Positions 1 to 4,703 of a stretch of DNA of 11,807 nt are shown here, one piece after another. The stretch's first letter is position 1, and each line of letters opens with the position of its first letter. A program made the translations under genes and the position numbers. This DNA is from CF-39 sp036518215 (GTDB lineage Bacteria; Chloroflexota; Limnocylindria; P2-11E): contig DATDNP010000041.1 of the NCBI GenBank assembly GCA_036518215.1, forward strand, positions 1 to 11,807. Reading direction: 5' to 3'. Under the pieces are notes generated by a model that ran no database searches, was not told where the DNA came from, and was given only the letters and a program-made list of their open reading frames with translations.

Positions 1-5
1 AGGGA

Positions 6-25
6 CGAGCCCGCTTGCGGGCTCG
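6..25 (-). terminator. Hairpin downstream of the peroxiredoxin gene
   Basis: A perfect 9-bp inverted repeat (CGAGCCCGC at 6-14, GCGGGCTCG at 17-25) has only TT between its arms, so the real loop is about 4 nt. It lies 26 nt beyond the stop codon of the minus-strand peroxiredoxin gene, where an intrinsic terminator is expected. No clear U-tract follows on either strand (minus continues TCCCT), so termination is inferred from position and stability. It could also serve a plus-strand gene lying left of the window. Confidence 0.5.
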
Positions 26-51
26 GACCGACGAAGACGAAGTACGCGGGG

Positions 52-516
52 TTAACCCTCGAGTCTGTTCAGCTCCTCGGCGATCTCTTCCTCGTCCGGC
101 ACCTCGCGCAGCTGATGCACGTCGATGTACCGGACGATCCCCTGCGCGTCGACGACGATGATCGCGCGCTCGGGACGTCCGATCTCCTCATTGAAGACAC
201 CGTACGCGCGAGTGACCGCACCGTGCGGCCAGAAGTCCGAGCAGAGCGGGTACTTCACGCCGCCGAGCTGCTCCGCCCACACCTTGAGCGAGTACACCGT
301 GTCGCACGAGATGCCCACGACCTGGGCAGTGCCACCCGCGAACCGCTCCTGGAGCGTGTTCAGCGCGGGTGCCTCGCTGTTTCAGGTGTTCGTGAACGCG
401 AACGCGAAGAACGCGAGCACGACGCGCCGGCCGCGGTGCGCGGACAGCGTGATCTCGCGACCGTCGTGCGATCGGAGGGAGAAGTCGGGAGCCGCATCGC
501 CGACCTTGAGCGTCAC
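52..516 (-). CDS. AhpE-type peroxiredoxin, probable selenoprotein (in-frame UGA at peroxidatic position)
   Basis: Thiol/selenol peroxidase of the AhpE-like peroxiredoxin family, reducing H2O2 and organic peroxides in the cytosol. From GTG 516 the frame gives 154 codons, close to the length I recall for mycobacterial AhpE. It opens VTLKVGDAAPDFSL, the usual peroxiredoxin N-terminus. The strand ending FAFAFT-N-T is followed by TGA (384-382) as residue 45, exactly where AhpE has its catalytic cysteine, then reads on in frame through NSEAPAL, C71, C92, SDFWPHGAV-AYGVFNEE and ERAIIVVD to TAA at 52. Thr42 and Arg117 of the active site are present; the usual Pro of PxxxTxxC is Ala38. A long hairpin starts 11 nt after the UGA. 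An upstream GTG at 558 would add 14 residues; I prefer 516 from family length, although neither start has a good Shine-Dalgarno. The alternative is a pseudogene with one nonsense mutation, but the rest of the frame is intact and conserved. Confidence 0.85.
333..371 (-). promoter_or_regulatory. Candidate bacterial SECIS hairpin after the UGA codon
   Basis: On the minus-strand RNA, beginning 11 nt after UGA (384-382), the arm CACCCGCG (371-364) pairs perfectly with CGCGGGTG (340-333). Inside, AAC (360-358) pairs with GTT (343-341) and CGCTC (356-352) pairs with GAGCG (348-344), leaving a CAG triloop at 351-349. That is 16 base pairs with bulges of 3 nt and 1 nt, both on the 5' side. The apical loop lies 31-33 nt after the UGA, within the range reported for bacterial SECIS elements. 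The G is third in the loop rather than first or second, so the match to the usual rule is imperfect. Confidence 0.6.
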
Positions 517-563
517 GGTCTCGGTCGCGAGCTTGTTCCGACCCTTCGGCGCCGCCACGCTCG

Positions 564-571
564 TAGACTAG
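564..571. promoter_or_regulatory. Possible overlapping divergent -10 elements
   Basis: Between the divergent peroxiredoxin and zinc-ribbon genes, TAGACTAG gives a -10-like TAGACT on the plus strand (564-569) and TAGTCT on the minus strand (570-565). The same octamer cgTAGACT lies just upstream of the tRNA-Pro gene, which supports it as a -10 form used here. No convincing -35 is seen. If used, the zinc-ribbon transcript would be almost leaderless. Confidence 0.35.
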
Positions 572-578
572 CCGAGCG

Positions 579-791
579 ATGAGCATCGACCAGCGGCGCA
601 GGATCGACGTCGACCGGCATGCGTTCCTCGACTACGAGGTCGCGTGTCCCTTCTGCGCGGCGAAGGTCGGCCCCCGCTTCGTGACGCGCGAGCATCTCGA
701 CGTGCCGCCGAACCCCGCGTACGCGGCGAGCGTGCGTTGCCCGAAATGCCACGAGATCTTCGAGGTGCGCTTCACCGACAGCCGGCCGTAG
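579..791 (+). CDS. Small zinc-ribbon protein of unknown function
   Basis: A 70-residue protein with two CxxC knuckles, CPFC (C23, C26) and CPKC (C54, C57), spaced 27 residues apart. This is the pattern of a structural zinc ribbon. The N-terminus is basic and polar (MSIDQRRRIDVDRHAF), the C-terminus is short, and there is no signal peptide or membrane segment. ATG 579 has no clear Shine-Dalgarno but sits just after a -10-like TAGACT, so the mRNA may be leaderless. It is divergent from the peroxiredoxin gene and its stop is 3 nt from the stop of the convergent CAP-domain gene. I do not recognise a specific family. DNA, RNA or protein binding are all possible and the role is unknown. Confidence 0.7.
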   Translation: MSIDQRRRIDVDRHAFLDYEVACPFCAAKVGPRFVTREHLDVPPNPAYAASVRCPKCHEIFEVRFTDSRP

Positions 792-794
792 GCG

Positions 795-2432
795 CTAGTT
801 CGCGACTGTGATCACGAGGAAGACGCCGTCGTCCTCCATCCACGCGGTCCCGTCGACGACCGGCCGGAGCGCGATGCGGTAGACGCCCGGCATCGCGGGC
901 GCGATCACCTGGAAGCTGAATGTGCCGACCGCACCGGGTGCGACGAGCGTCTCGGTCTGCGCGGCGACGCGGTTCGCGGAGAGCCACCCCACCCCGAGCG
1001 ACGACCACGTGGTGACGTCGCCAACCACGCCAAGGTTCGCCTGCTGCCCGAGGACGCCCTTCGTCCAGCTCTTCGTGCCCGTGTTCGTGAACTGGATGAA
1101 GAGCGACGCGGGCGCGCCCGGCTTCAGCGTCGGATACGGCGACTGCGCGAGCCAGTGGCTGTGATAGCCGCTATCCGAGATCACGTCGAGATAGACGCCC
1201 TGATCGTCCAGCCACGTCGTGCCGTCGATGACGGGTCGCAGCGGCAGGCGGTACCGCCCCTGCGCCATCGGCGCGCGGACCGTGAACGTGAACGTGGCGA
1301 CCGCCCCGGGCGCGACGCTGGGCTCGGTCTGCGCCGCGACGCGATTCGACGACAGCCAGTTCACGCCCATGCCGAGCGTGCCGAACGTCGAGTCGTCGCC
1401 GTTGATCCCGAGGTTCGCCTGGGCTCCCGCGACGCCCTTCTGCCACGTCGCCGTGCCGGTGTTCTTGAAATGCAGCGTGACCTGCGTCGTCGCGCCGGGC
1501 GCGAGCGTCGGGAACGCCGACTCGTCGACCCACGTCGAGTGATACGTGTACGCGGCGGCCGCGAGACCGTTCGCGGACGTGGTGAAGTTCCACTCGTTGG
1601 TCGTGGCGACGCCGTTCACGGTCACGTCGAACCGGACGTGATACGTCGTCCCGTTCTGGAGCGGCTGCTGCGGGATGACGACCTGATAGTCGCGCTCGAA
1701 CTGCTGGGGCGCGTAGTAGAGCGGAAGGCTCGCGCCGTTCGGCGCCGTTACCGCGGCGCCGCGCATGTCGACCGTCTGACCGGATGAGTACACGAGCATG
1801 ATCGGGTAGCCGACGGGCATCGTCGCGCCCGATGGCAGCGGGTTCGGCGATTCATGACCGTTCCATGAGCTCGGGATGCCGGTCTGCCCATTTGCCGGCG
1901 AGCGGACGAAGTCGACGGGGTGCTGCGAGAAGTCGTACACGATGTCGCCGACCGTCGACGCCGTGCCGATGTCGGAGTGACCCCATCCGATGAGCGTCGC
2001 GTTCGGATGCATGAGACCGAGACGGTGGTACGGCGCATCCCAGAGCTGACGCACACCAGAGAGTCCGCCGCCGAATGACGTTGCGACCTCGCTCACGAAC
2101 GTCGCGGAGAGCCCGGCGGCGAGCACGCGATCCCGCGGCGCGTATCCCGTGTAGTACGGCAGACCGGCGGTCTCGTAGTGGCCGAGCACACCATTCGCGC
2201 TGTCATAGTTCGCGTGGTTCTGCGCCGCGGCGACCAGGCGAGGGTCCGACGGGACGGTCGGCGCGCCAACCGCGTAGCGAAGCTCGTTCGTCAGCTGGAG
2301 CATGTCGGCCCCGCTCACGGTGTCTGCGTACGCGGGCGTCGGCGTTCCGAGCGCGACGGGCGCAGCGACGCCGACCGCGAACACGAGTGCCTGCAGGCCA
2401 GACAGGGCGGCATGCTGTCCACGCATCGCCAC
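795..2432 (-). CDS. Secreted CAP (SCP/PR1) domain protein with Ig-like and two NBR1-type Ig-like domains
   Basis: A 545-residue exported protein. Residues 1-37 are a Sec signal peptide with a hydrophobic core (ALVFAVGVAAPVAL) and a likely cut near AYA|DT. Residues 45-170 form a CAP domain: LTNELRYAVG, NHANYDSANG, FVSEVATSFGG and PYHRLGLMHP match its helices and its His/Glu positions. Residues 175-286 look like a bacterial Ig-like domain (SPANGQTGIP to EWNFTTSA). Residues 296-418 and 423-543 are two tandem copies of an NBR1-type Ig-like domain; each carries FKNTGTATW/FTNTGTKSW, ANLG, WLSxNRVAAQTE, APGAV and RPVxDG. No anchor or sorting motif follows. Bacterial CAP proteins are extracellular with mostly unknown ligands; the Ig domains may bind cell-surface or carbohydrate partners (inference). 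The first codon is GTG 2432; ATG 2426, two codons on, is equally likely since neither has a clear ribosome-binding site. Confidence 0.9.
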   Translation of the reverse strand: MAMRGQHAALSGLQALVFAVGVAAPVALGTPTPAYADTVSGADMLQLTNELRYAVGAPTVPSDPRLVAAAQNHANYDSANGVLGHYETAGLPYYTGYAPRDRVLAAGLSATFVSEVATSFGGGLSGVRQLWDAPYHRLGLMHPNATLIGWGHSDIGTASTVGDIVYDFSQHPVDFVRSPANGQTGIPSSWNGHESPNPLPSGATMPVGYPIMLVYSSGQTVDMRGAAVTAPNGASLPLYYAPQQFERDYQVVIPQQPLQNGTTYHVRFDVTVNGVATTNEWNFTTSANGLAAAAYTYHSTWVDESAFPTLAPGATTQVTLHFKNTGTATWQKGVAGAQANLGINGDDSTFGTLGMGVNWLSSNRVAAQTEPSVAPGAVATFTFTVRAPMAQGRYRLPLRPVIDGTTWLDDQGVYLDVISDSGYHSHWLAQSPYPTLKPGAPASLFIQFTNTGTKSWTKGVLGQQANLGVVGDVTTWSSLGVGWLSANRVAAQTETLVAPGAVGTFSFQVIAPAMPGVYRIALRPVVDGTAWMEDDGVFLVITVAN

Positions 2433-2500
2433 AGGGAACGCAGGTAACGGAGGTGGGTGACGGAATCGTCCGGGAGAGGCTGGTACTAGGACTCGGTTCA

Positions 2501-2522
2501 GGCGCCGCCCGCCCGCGGCGCC
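2501..2522. terminator. GC-rich hairpin between the lysine-rich ORF and the CAP gene
   Basis: A perfect 8-bp inverted repeat, GGCGCCGC at 2501-2508 and GCGGCGCC at 2515-2522, with a 6-nt loop. It lies 21 nt after the stop of the lysine-rich ORF and about 70 nt before the CAP-gene start, both on the minus strand. No U-tract follows, so it is a weak intrinsic terminator candidate. It could instead act as a processing or attenuation hairpin. Confidence 0.4.
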
Positions 2523-2543
2523 ATCACCAAAGCGACGGAAGAG

Positions 2544-2591
2544 TTACTTCTTCTTCTTCGCTGCTTTCTTCGCCTTCTTCTTGGCCGGCAT
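2544..2591 (-). CDS. 15-residue lysine-rich peptide
   Basis: ATG 2591 to TAA 2544 encodes MPAKKKAKKAAKKKK, nine lysines in fifteen residues, eight of them AAG. It is preceded by the best Shine-Dalgarno in the window, GGGAGGTGA, about 7 nt before the ATG, which argues for real translation. It lies 42 nt after the stop of the helix-turn-helix gene, probably on the same transcript, and is followed by a GC-rich hairpin. The peptide resembles the basic tails of histone H1-like or HU-like proteins and could bind DNA or RNA. A regulatory leader peptide for the downstream CAP gene is the other reading. No function is established from sequence. Confidence 0.55.
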   Translation of the reverse strand: MPAKKKAKKAAKKKK

Positions 2592-2606
2592 TTCTAGGTC
2601 ACCTCC
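2592..2606 (-). promoter_or_regulatory. Strong Shine-Dalgarno for the lysine-rich ORF
   Basis: On the minus strand the bases just before ATG 2591 read GGGAGGTGACCTAGAA. The GGAGGTGA core is a near-complete anti-Shine-Dalgarno match at ideal spacing. Most other starts in this window lack anything comparable, which is why this very short ORF is called. Confidence 0.6.
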
Positions 2607-2633
2607 CTTCCCACGTGATCGAGACGCGCTGTG

Positions 2634-2891
2634 TCAGAAGAGGCGTCGCTGCCTACCCGCAAGGCGCGACACCTGGCTCGACCGAGCGAGCCACTCTTCG
2701 AACTCCTTGCGCGGGATGCGCCACACGCGACCGACGCGGACCGCGGGGATGCGCGTCGGGTCGGGGTCATCGACCGCGCCAAGGCGGCGCAGGATCGTCG
2801 TGGGGTGGACGCGGAGCCGGCGCGCGACCTCGTCCGTCGTGAGGAATTCCTCATCTTGTTCGTGGTCGAGGCGAGGCTGAGGCATTGCCAT
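2634..2891 (-). CDS. Helix-turn-helix (excisionase/MerR-like fold) DNA-binding protein
   Basis: An 85-residue protein with a winged-helix/HTH domain: FLTTDEVARRLRVHPTTILR (about 16-35) is the HTH, and PAVRVGRVWRIPRKEFEEWL is the wing and closing helix typical of the HTH_17 'helix-turn-helix/excisionase' family. The tail is basic (SRLAGRQRRLF). Members bind short DNA sites as small regulators or as excisionase-like factors. ATG 2891 and ATG 2885 are both possible, with an AGGAG 4 or 10 nt upstream respectively. A sigma70-like promoter lies upstream. The lysine-rich ORF follows 42 nt downstream. No integrase or phage gene accompanies it, so a chromosomal regulator is more likely than a true excisionase; the target is unknown. 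Confidence 0.85.
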   Translation of the reverse strand: MAMPQPRLDHEQDEEFLTTDEVARRLRVHPTTILRRLGAVDDPDPTRIPAVRVGRVWRIPRKEFEEWLARSSQVSRLAGRQRRLF

Positions 2892-2905
2892 GCGGCTCCT
2901 GCTGA

Positions 2906-2927
2906 GGTCGCTTCTATGAGCGTCACC
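2906..2927. promoter_or_regulatory. Imperfect inverted repeat in the HTH gene leader
   Basis: On the minus strand GGTGACGCT (2927-2919) is mirrored by AGCGACC (2912-2906) across a 6-nt spacer, with two extra bases in one arm. It lies between the predicted start of transcription and the HTH start codon, where an autoregulatory operator could sit. Weak evidence. Confidence 0.2.
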
Positions 2928-2938
2928 TGCTGCGGCTC

Positions 2939-2966
2939 ATTCTCCCTGCATTGGCTGCGATGTCAA
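2939..2966 (-). promoter_or_regulatory. Sigma70-like promoter of the HTH gene
   Basis: The minus strand carries a perfect -35 TTGACA (2966-2961) and, after 16 nt, GAGAAT (2944-2939), a 4/6 match to TATAAT. This predicts a transcript start near 2932 and a leader of about 40 nt. The -35 box overlaps the stop codon of the upstream uracil-DNA glycosylase gene (TGA 2965-2963). Confidence 0.5.
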
Positions 2967-3559
2967 GCCCCCGTCTCCCGGCGGAGGATGGCGATCGCCT
3001 CGGCGAGAAGGGCGCGGTGCTCGGGTGTGTTCAGCCACCGGCTCGCGCCAGACGGGTGCGGGAACGGGATGAGCACGCGGTCACCGTCGCGACGGCTCTT
3101 CCCCACGGCGTCATGGAGCGCGACCTTGCCCCAGAAGCGCTCGATGGCGAGCTGCCCGACGAGAAGGACGACGCGCGGACGCATCAGCGCGAGCTCACGC
3201 GAGAGCCATGGGGCGCAGTTCGCGATCTCGGGCGGGCTCGGCTTCCGGTCACCCGCCCCGCTCTTCGCCTTTCCGGGGAAGCACTTCGTGATGGAGGTGC
3301 GATACGGAAGGTGTTCGTCGTCGATCCCTGCGCGCGCGAGCCAACGCGTGATCTCCGCACCTGCGCGACCGGAGAACGGGACACCGGTCGTCAGCTCGAC
3401 CGCGCCGGGTGCCTGACCGATGATCATCACGCGATCGTCTGCCTTCCCGGCGACGATGGGGAACGCGCGCGGGATGAAGCCCGCGTCCGCGCATCGCGTG
3501 CACGACCGGATGTCGCGGTGAAGACGCGAGAGGGCGCGCTCCGACGCGCTTCGGACCAC
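2963..3559 (-). CDS. Uracil-DNA glycosylase, family 4-like, with Fe-S cluster cysteines
   Basis: Removes uracil from DNA to start base-excision repair. From GTG 3559 the protein has 198 residues. Four cysteines placed as in family 4 enzymes, C20 and C23 (RSCTRC), C93 (TKCFPG) and C115 (ANCAPW), should ligate a [4Fe-4S] cluster. The uracil-pocket motif is GQAPGAVELTTGVPFSGRAG (48-67), with Gln where canonical family 4 has Glu. PHPSGASRW (167-175) is the second catalytic motif. The open frame continues upstream, but that part is antisense to the tRNA-Pro gene and is not credible as protein. GTG 3559 leaves a normal N-terminus (ALSRLHRDIRSCTRC). Only a weak AGGG precedes it. Family membership is clear; the exact subfamily and substrate range are not. 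Confidence 0.88.
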   Translation of the reverse strand: MVRSASERALSRLHRDIRSCTRCADAGFIPRAFPIVAGKADDRVMIIGQAPGAVELTTGVPFSGRAGAEITRWLARAGIDDEHLPYRTSITKCFPGKAKSGAGDRKPSPPEIANCAPWLSRELALMRPRVVLLVGQLAIERFWGKVALHDAVGKSRRDGDRVLIPFPHPSGASRWLNTPEHRALLAEAIAILRRETGA

Positions 3560-3569
3560 GTCCCTACCG

Positions 3570-3575
3570 TAGACT
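3570..3575 (+). promoter_or_regulatory. -10-like element of tRNA-Pro
   Basis: TAGACT lies 12 nt before the mature tRNA 5' end, which puts initiation near 3582 and gives a short precursor leader. The same cgTAGACT occurs upstream of the zinc-ribbon gene at 564. No clear -35 is seen. Confidence 0.4.
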
Positions 3576-3587
3576 CGTGATGAACGA

Positions 3588-3661
3588 CGGGGTGTAGCGC
3601 AGCCTGGTAGCGCAACAGTCTGGGGGACTGTAGGTCCCGGGTTCAAATCCCGGCACCCCGA
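3588..3661 (+). tRNA. tRNA-Pro (anticodon GGG)
   Basis: A complete cloverleaf: acceptor CGGGGTG (3588-3594) pairs with CACCCCG (3654-3660). The D arm is GCGC..GCGC, the anticodon stem ACAGT/ACTGT encloses loop CTGGGGG with anticodon GGG at 3622-3624, and the T arm is CCGGG-TTCAAAT-CCCGG. The discriminator base is A3661 and CCA is not encoded. It reads CCC proline codons (and CCU by wobble). It lies on the opposite strand to its neighbours, 28 nt from the uracil-DNA glycosylase start and 6 nt from the end of the YggX-like gene, with which it converges. Confidence 0.97.
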
Positions 3662-3667
3662 CACGGA

Positions 3668-3919
3668 TCAACGCTTCGGCGCACCCTCCGACGGCAACCC
3701 GAAGTACTCGCGCGTGATCTCGTAGAGCTTCTCGCGATCCTCTCTGAGCGCGGGACGCAGCGCGTAGTGATTGATGACGCGGACCTGTTGCTGCAGCCAT
3801 TCGGCCCAGCAGACGGCGCACACGCTCCCCGCGATCTCGTCCCCGAGCGCGCCGGGCAGCACTTTGCCCGCGCCGTCACGCGTCTGGCCGCACCGGACGC
3901 ACGTGACGGGCTCAGCCAC
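3668..3919 (-). CDS. YggX-like Fe(2+)-trafficking protein with added CxxC pair
   Basis: A small cytosolic protein related to YggX-type iron-trafficking/oxidative-damage protection proteins, which protect Fe-S clusters from superoxide. From GTG 3919 it has 83 residues. The core LPGALGDEI, then WAEWLQQQVRVINHYAL, follows the YggX pattern (PGELG, W-W/EW, Q, IN-L). Cys7 matches the functional YggX cysteine. C7/C10 (CVRC) and C34/C37 (CAVC) form two CxxC pairs, absent from E. coli YggX, that could bind zinc or iron. The GTG start overlaps the last codons of sodX by 8 nt and an AGGA lies 6 nt upstream, so it is the third gene of the sodN operon. The open frame extends further upstream, but that part is an off-frame copy of sodX. 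Homology is fairly clear; biochemical role is inferred. Confidence 0.75.
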   Translation of the reverse strand: MAEPVTCVRCGQTRDGAGKVLPGALGDEIAGSVCAVCWAEWLQQQVRVINHYALRPALREDREKLYEITREYFGLPSEGAPKR

Positions 3920-4232
3920 TGCTGATCCTGCCGATCCGGTCGAGCGGGAAGTAACGGAAGGCGGCGCGCCCGACGACGTCGGCCACCGGGACCGGTCCGA
4001 ACTCTCGGCTGTCGCGCGAGTGCCCGACGTGATCGCCTTCGACGACGCAGCCGTCACGCGTCACCTCTGCGACGCGCTTCAGCAGTAGACGCGAGCGGTC
4101 GCGTGGGTCGCGCAGGAGCACGACCTCGCCGCGACGCGGCGCCGGACGCGGCGGGAGGATGAGGAGCCAGTCCCCCTCCCGCAGCGCCGGCTCCATGCTG
4201 TGGCCGCTCACGGCCACGCGCCATGGCCGCAC
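3912..4232 (-). CDS. sodX: Nickel-type superoxide dismutase maturation protease (S26 signal-peptidase family)
   Basis: Cleaves the N-terminal leader of pro-SodN so that the new His1 can complete the nickel site. At 106 residues it is a minimal S26 serine protease: SGHSMEPALREGDWLLI carries the nucleophile Ser12 and LLLKRV the general-base Lys52, with VVEGDHVGHSRDSREFGPVP as the later signal-peptidase motif. There is no obvious membrane anchor, in line with a soluble cytosolic processing enzyme. GTG 4232 follows the sodN stop TAA with no gap, and the YggX-like gene overlaps its end. The direct adjacency to sodN separates this call from a general LepB. Confidence 0.93.
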   Translation of the reverse strand: MRPWRVAVSGHSMEPALREGDWLLILPPRPAPRRGEVVLLRDPRDRSRLLLKRVAEVTRDGCVVEGDHVGHSRDSREFGPVPVADVVGRAAFRYFPLDRIGRISSG

Positions 4233-4646
4233 TTACTTCTTCGTCGCGTAGAACATGTCGCTGATCTCCTTGACCGCCGCCTGGAGATCCGCGGCCGCCT
4301 GGGCATCGACGTTCTGCTTGTTCTTCGACGCGAGCTTCAATGCTTTCCAGAACGTGTCGTGCAGCTTCGGGAACTTCTCGACGTGCTCCGGCTTGAAGTA
4401 GTCGGACCACAGCACCTGGAGCTCCTTCTTGCAGATCTCCGCGTGCTGCTCCTTCACCATGACCATCCGCACGAAGTTGCCGCGGGTCGTGAAGTCCGTC
4501 GCGCTCTTGTCGAGCGCGCCGATCTTCTCGACCATCTTCGCGACCGTGTCCGCCGCGATCTTCGCCGGCGTCGGATCGTAGATCCCGCACGGGATGTCGC
4601 AGTGCGCGTACGCGACCGTCGTCGGCTTGAGCAGTCGTCCAAGCAT
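4233..4646 (-). CDS. sodN: Nickel-containing superoxide dismutase precursor
   Basis: Dismutates superoxide to O2 and H2O2 in the cytosol using a nickel centre. The protein has 137 residues. A 14-residue leader MLGRLLKPTTVAYA precedes HCDIPCGIYDP, the nickel hook: mature His1, Cys2, Cys6 and Tyr9 are all present. The conserved LWSDYFKPEHVEKFPKLHD segment follows and the C-terminus is helical, as expected for the four-helix-bundle subunit of a hexamer. I chose ATG 4646 because AAGGAG lies 8 nt before it and because the leader then matches the 14-residue Streptomyces leader. The GTG at 4655 overlaps that Shine-Dalgarno. It is first gene of sodN-sodX-yggX-like. Nickel-responsive repression by a Nur-type regulator is known in Streptomyces, but no operator was recognised here. 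Confidence 0.97.
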   Translation of the reverse strand: MLGRLLKPTTVAYAHCDIPCGIYDPTPAKIAADTVAKMVEKIGALDKSATDFTTRGNFVRMVMVKEQHAEICKKELQVLWSDYFKPEHVEKFPKLHDTFWKALKLASKNKQNVDAQAAADLQAAVKEISDMFYATKK

Positions 4647-4679
4647 GCTCGTCACTCCTTAGGAACATCCGAGAGAGCT

Positions 4680-4703
4680 GCCCGGCAGGCACGCGCGCCG
4701 GGC
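4680..4703. other. Hairpin in the sodN upstream region
   Basis: A perfect 7-bp inverted repeat, GCCCGGC at 4680-4686 and GCCGGGC at 4697-4703, with a 10-nt loop. It lies between the upstream lipoprotein gene and the sodN Shine-Dalgarno. A weak -10-like TAAAGT (minus, 4717-4712) would place it in the sodN 5' leader; otherwise it may help terminate the lipoprotein transcript. No U-tract is present. Confidence 0.3.

Noticed and set aside
52..318. An independent 88-residue protein starting at GTG 318
   Set aside because: Its sequence is the C-terminal part of the peroxiredoxin, continuous in frame with the upstream half apart from the single UGA.
2634..3661. Integrated element suggested by an excisionase-like HTH gene near a tRNA
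   Set aside because: No integrase, no second copy of the tRNA 3' end and no phage or plasmid genes were found. The gene between them is an ordinary repair enzyme.
3560..3664. N-terminal extension of the uracil-DNA glycosylase up to 3664
   Set aside because: The added residues are antisense to a complete tRNA-Pro gene and have no family match. GTG 3559 gives a normal family N-terminus.
3920..4057. N-terminal extension of the YggX-like protein
   Set aside because: The extra Ser/Thr/Ala-rich residues are an off-frame reading of sodX. The overlapping GTG at 3919 has an AGGA and gives the family length.
4647..4655. Start of sodN at GTG 4655
   Set aside because: That GTG is part of the AAGGAGTG Shine-Dalgarno. 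ATG 4646 has ideal spacing and restores a 14-residue leader.
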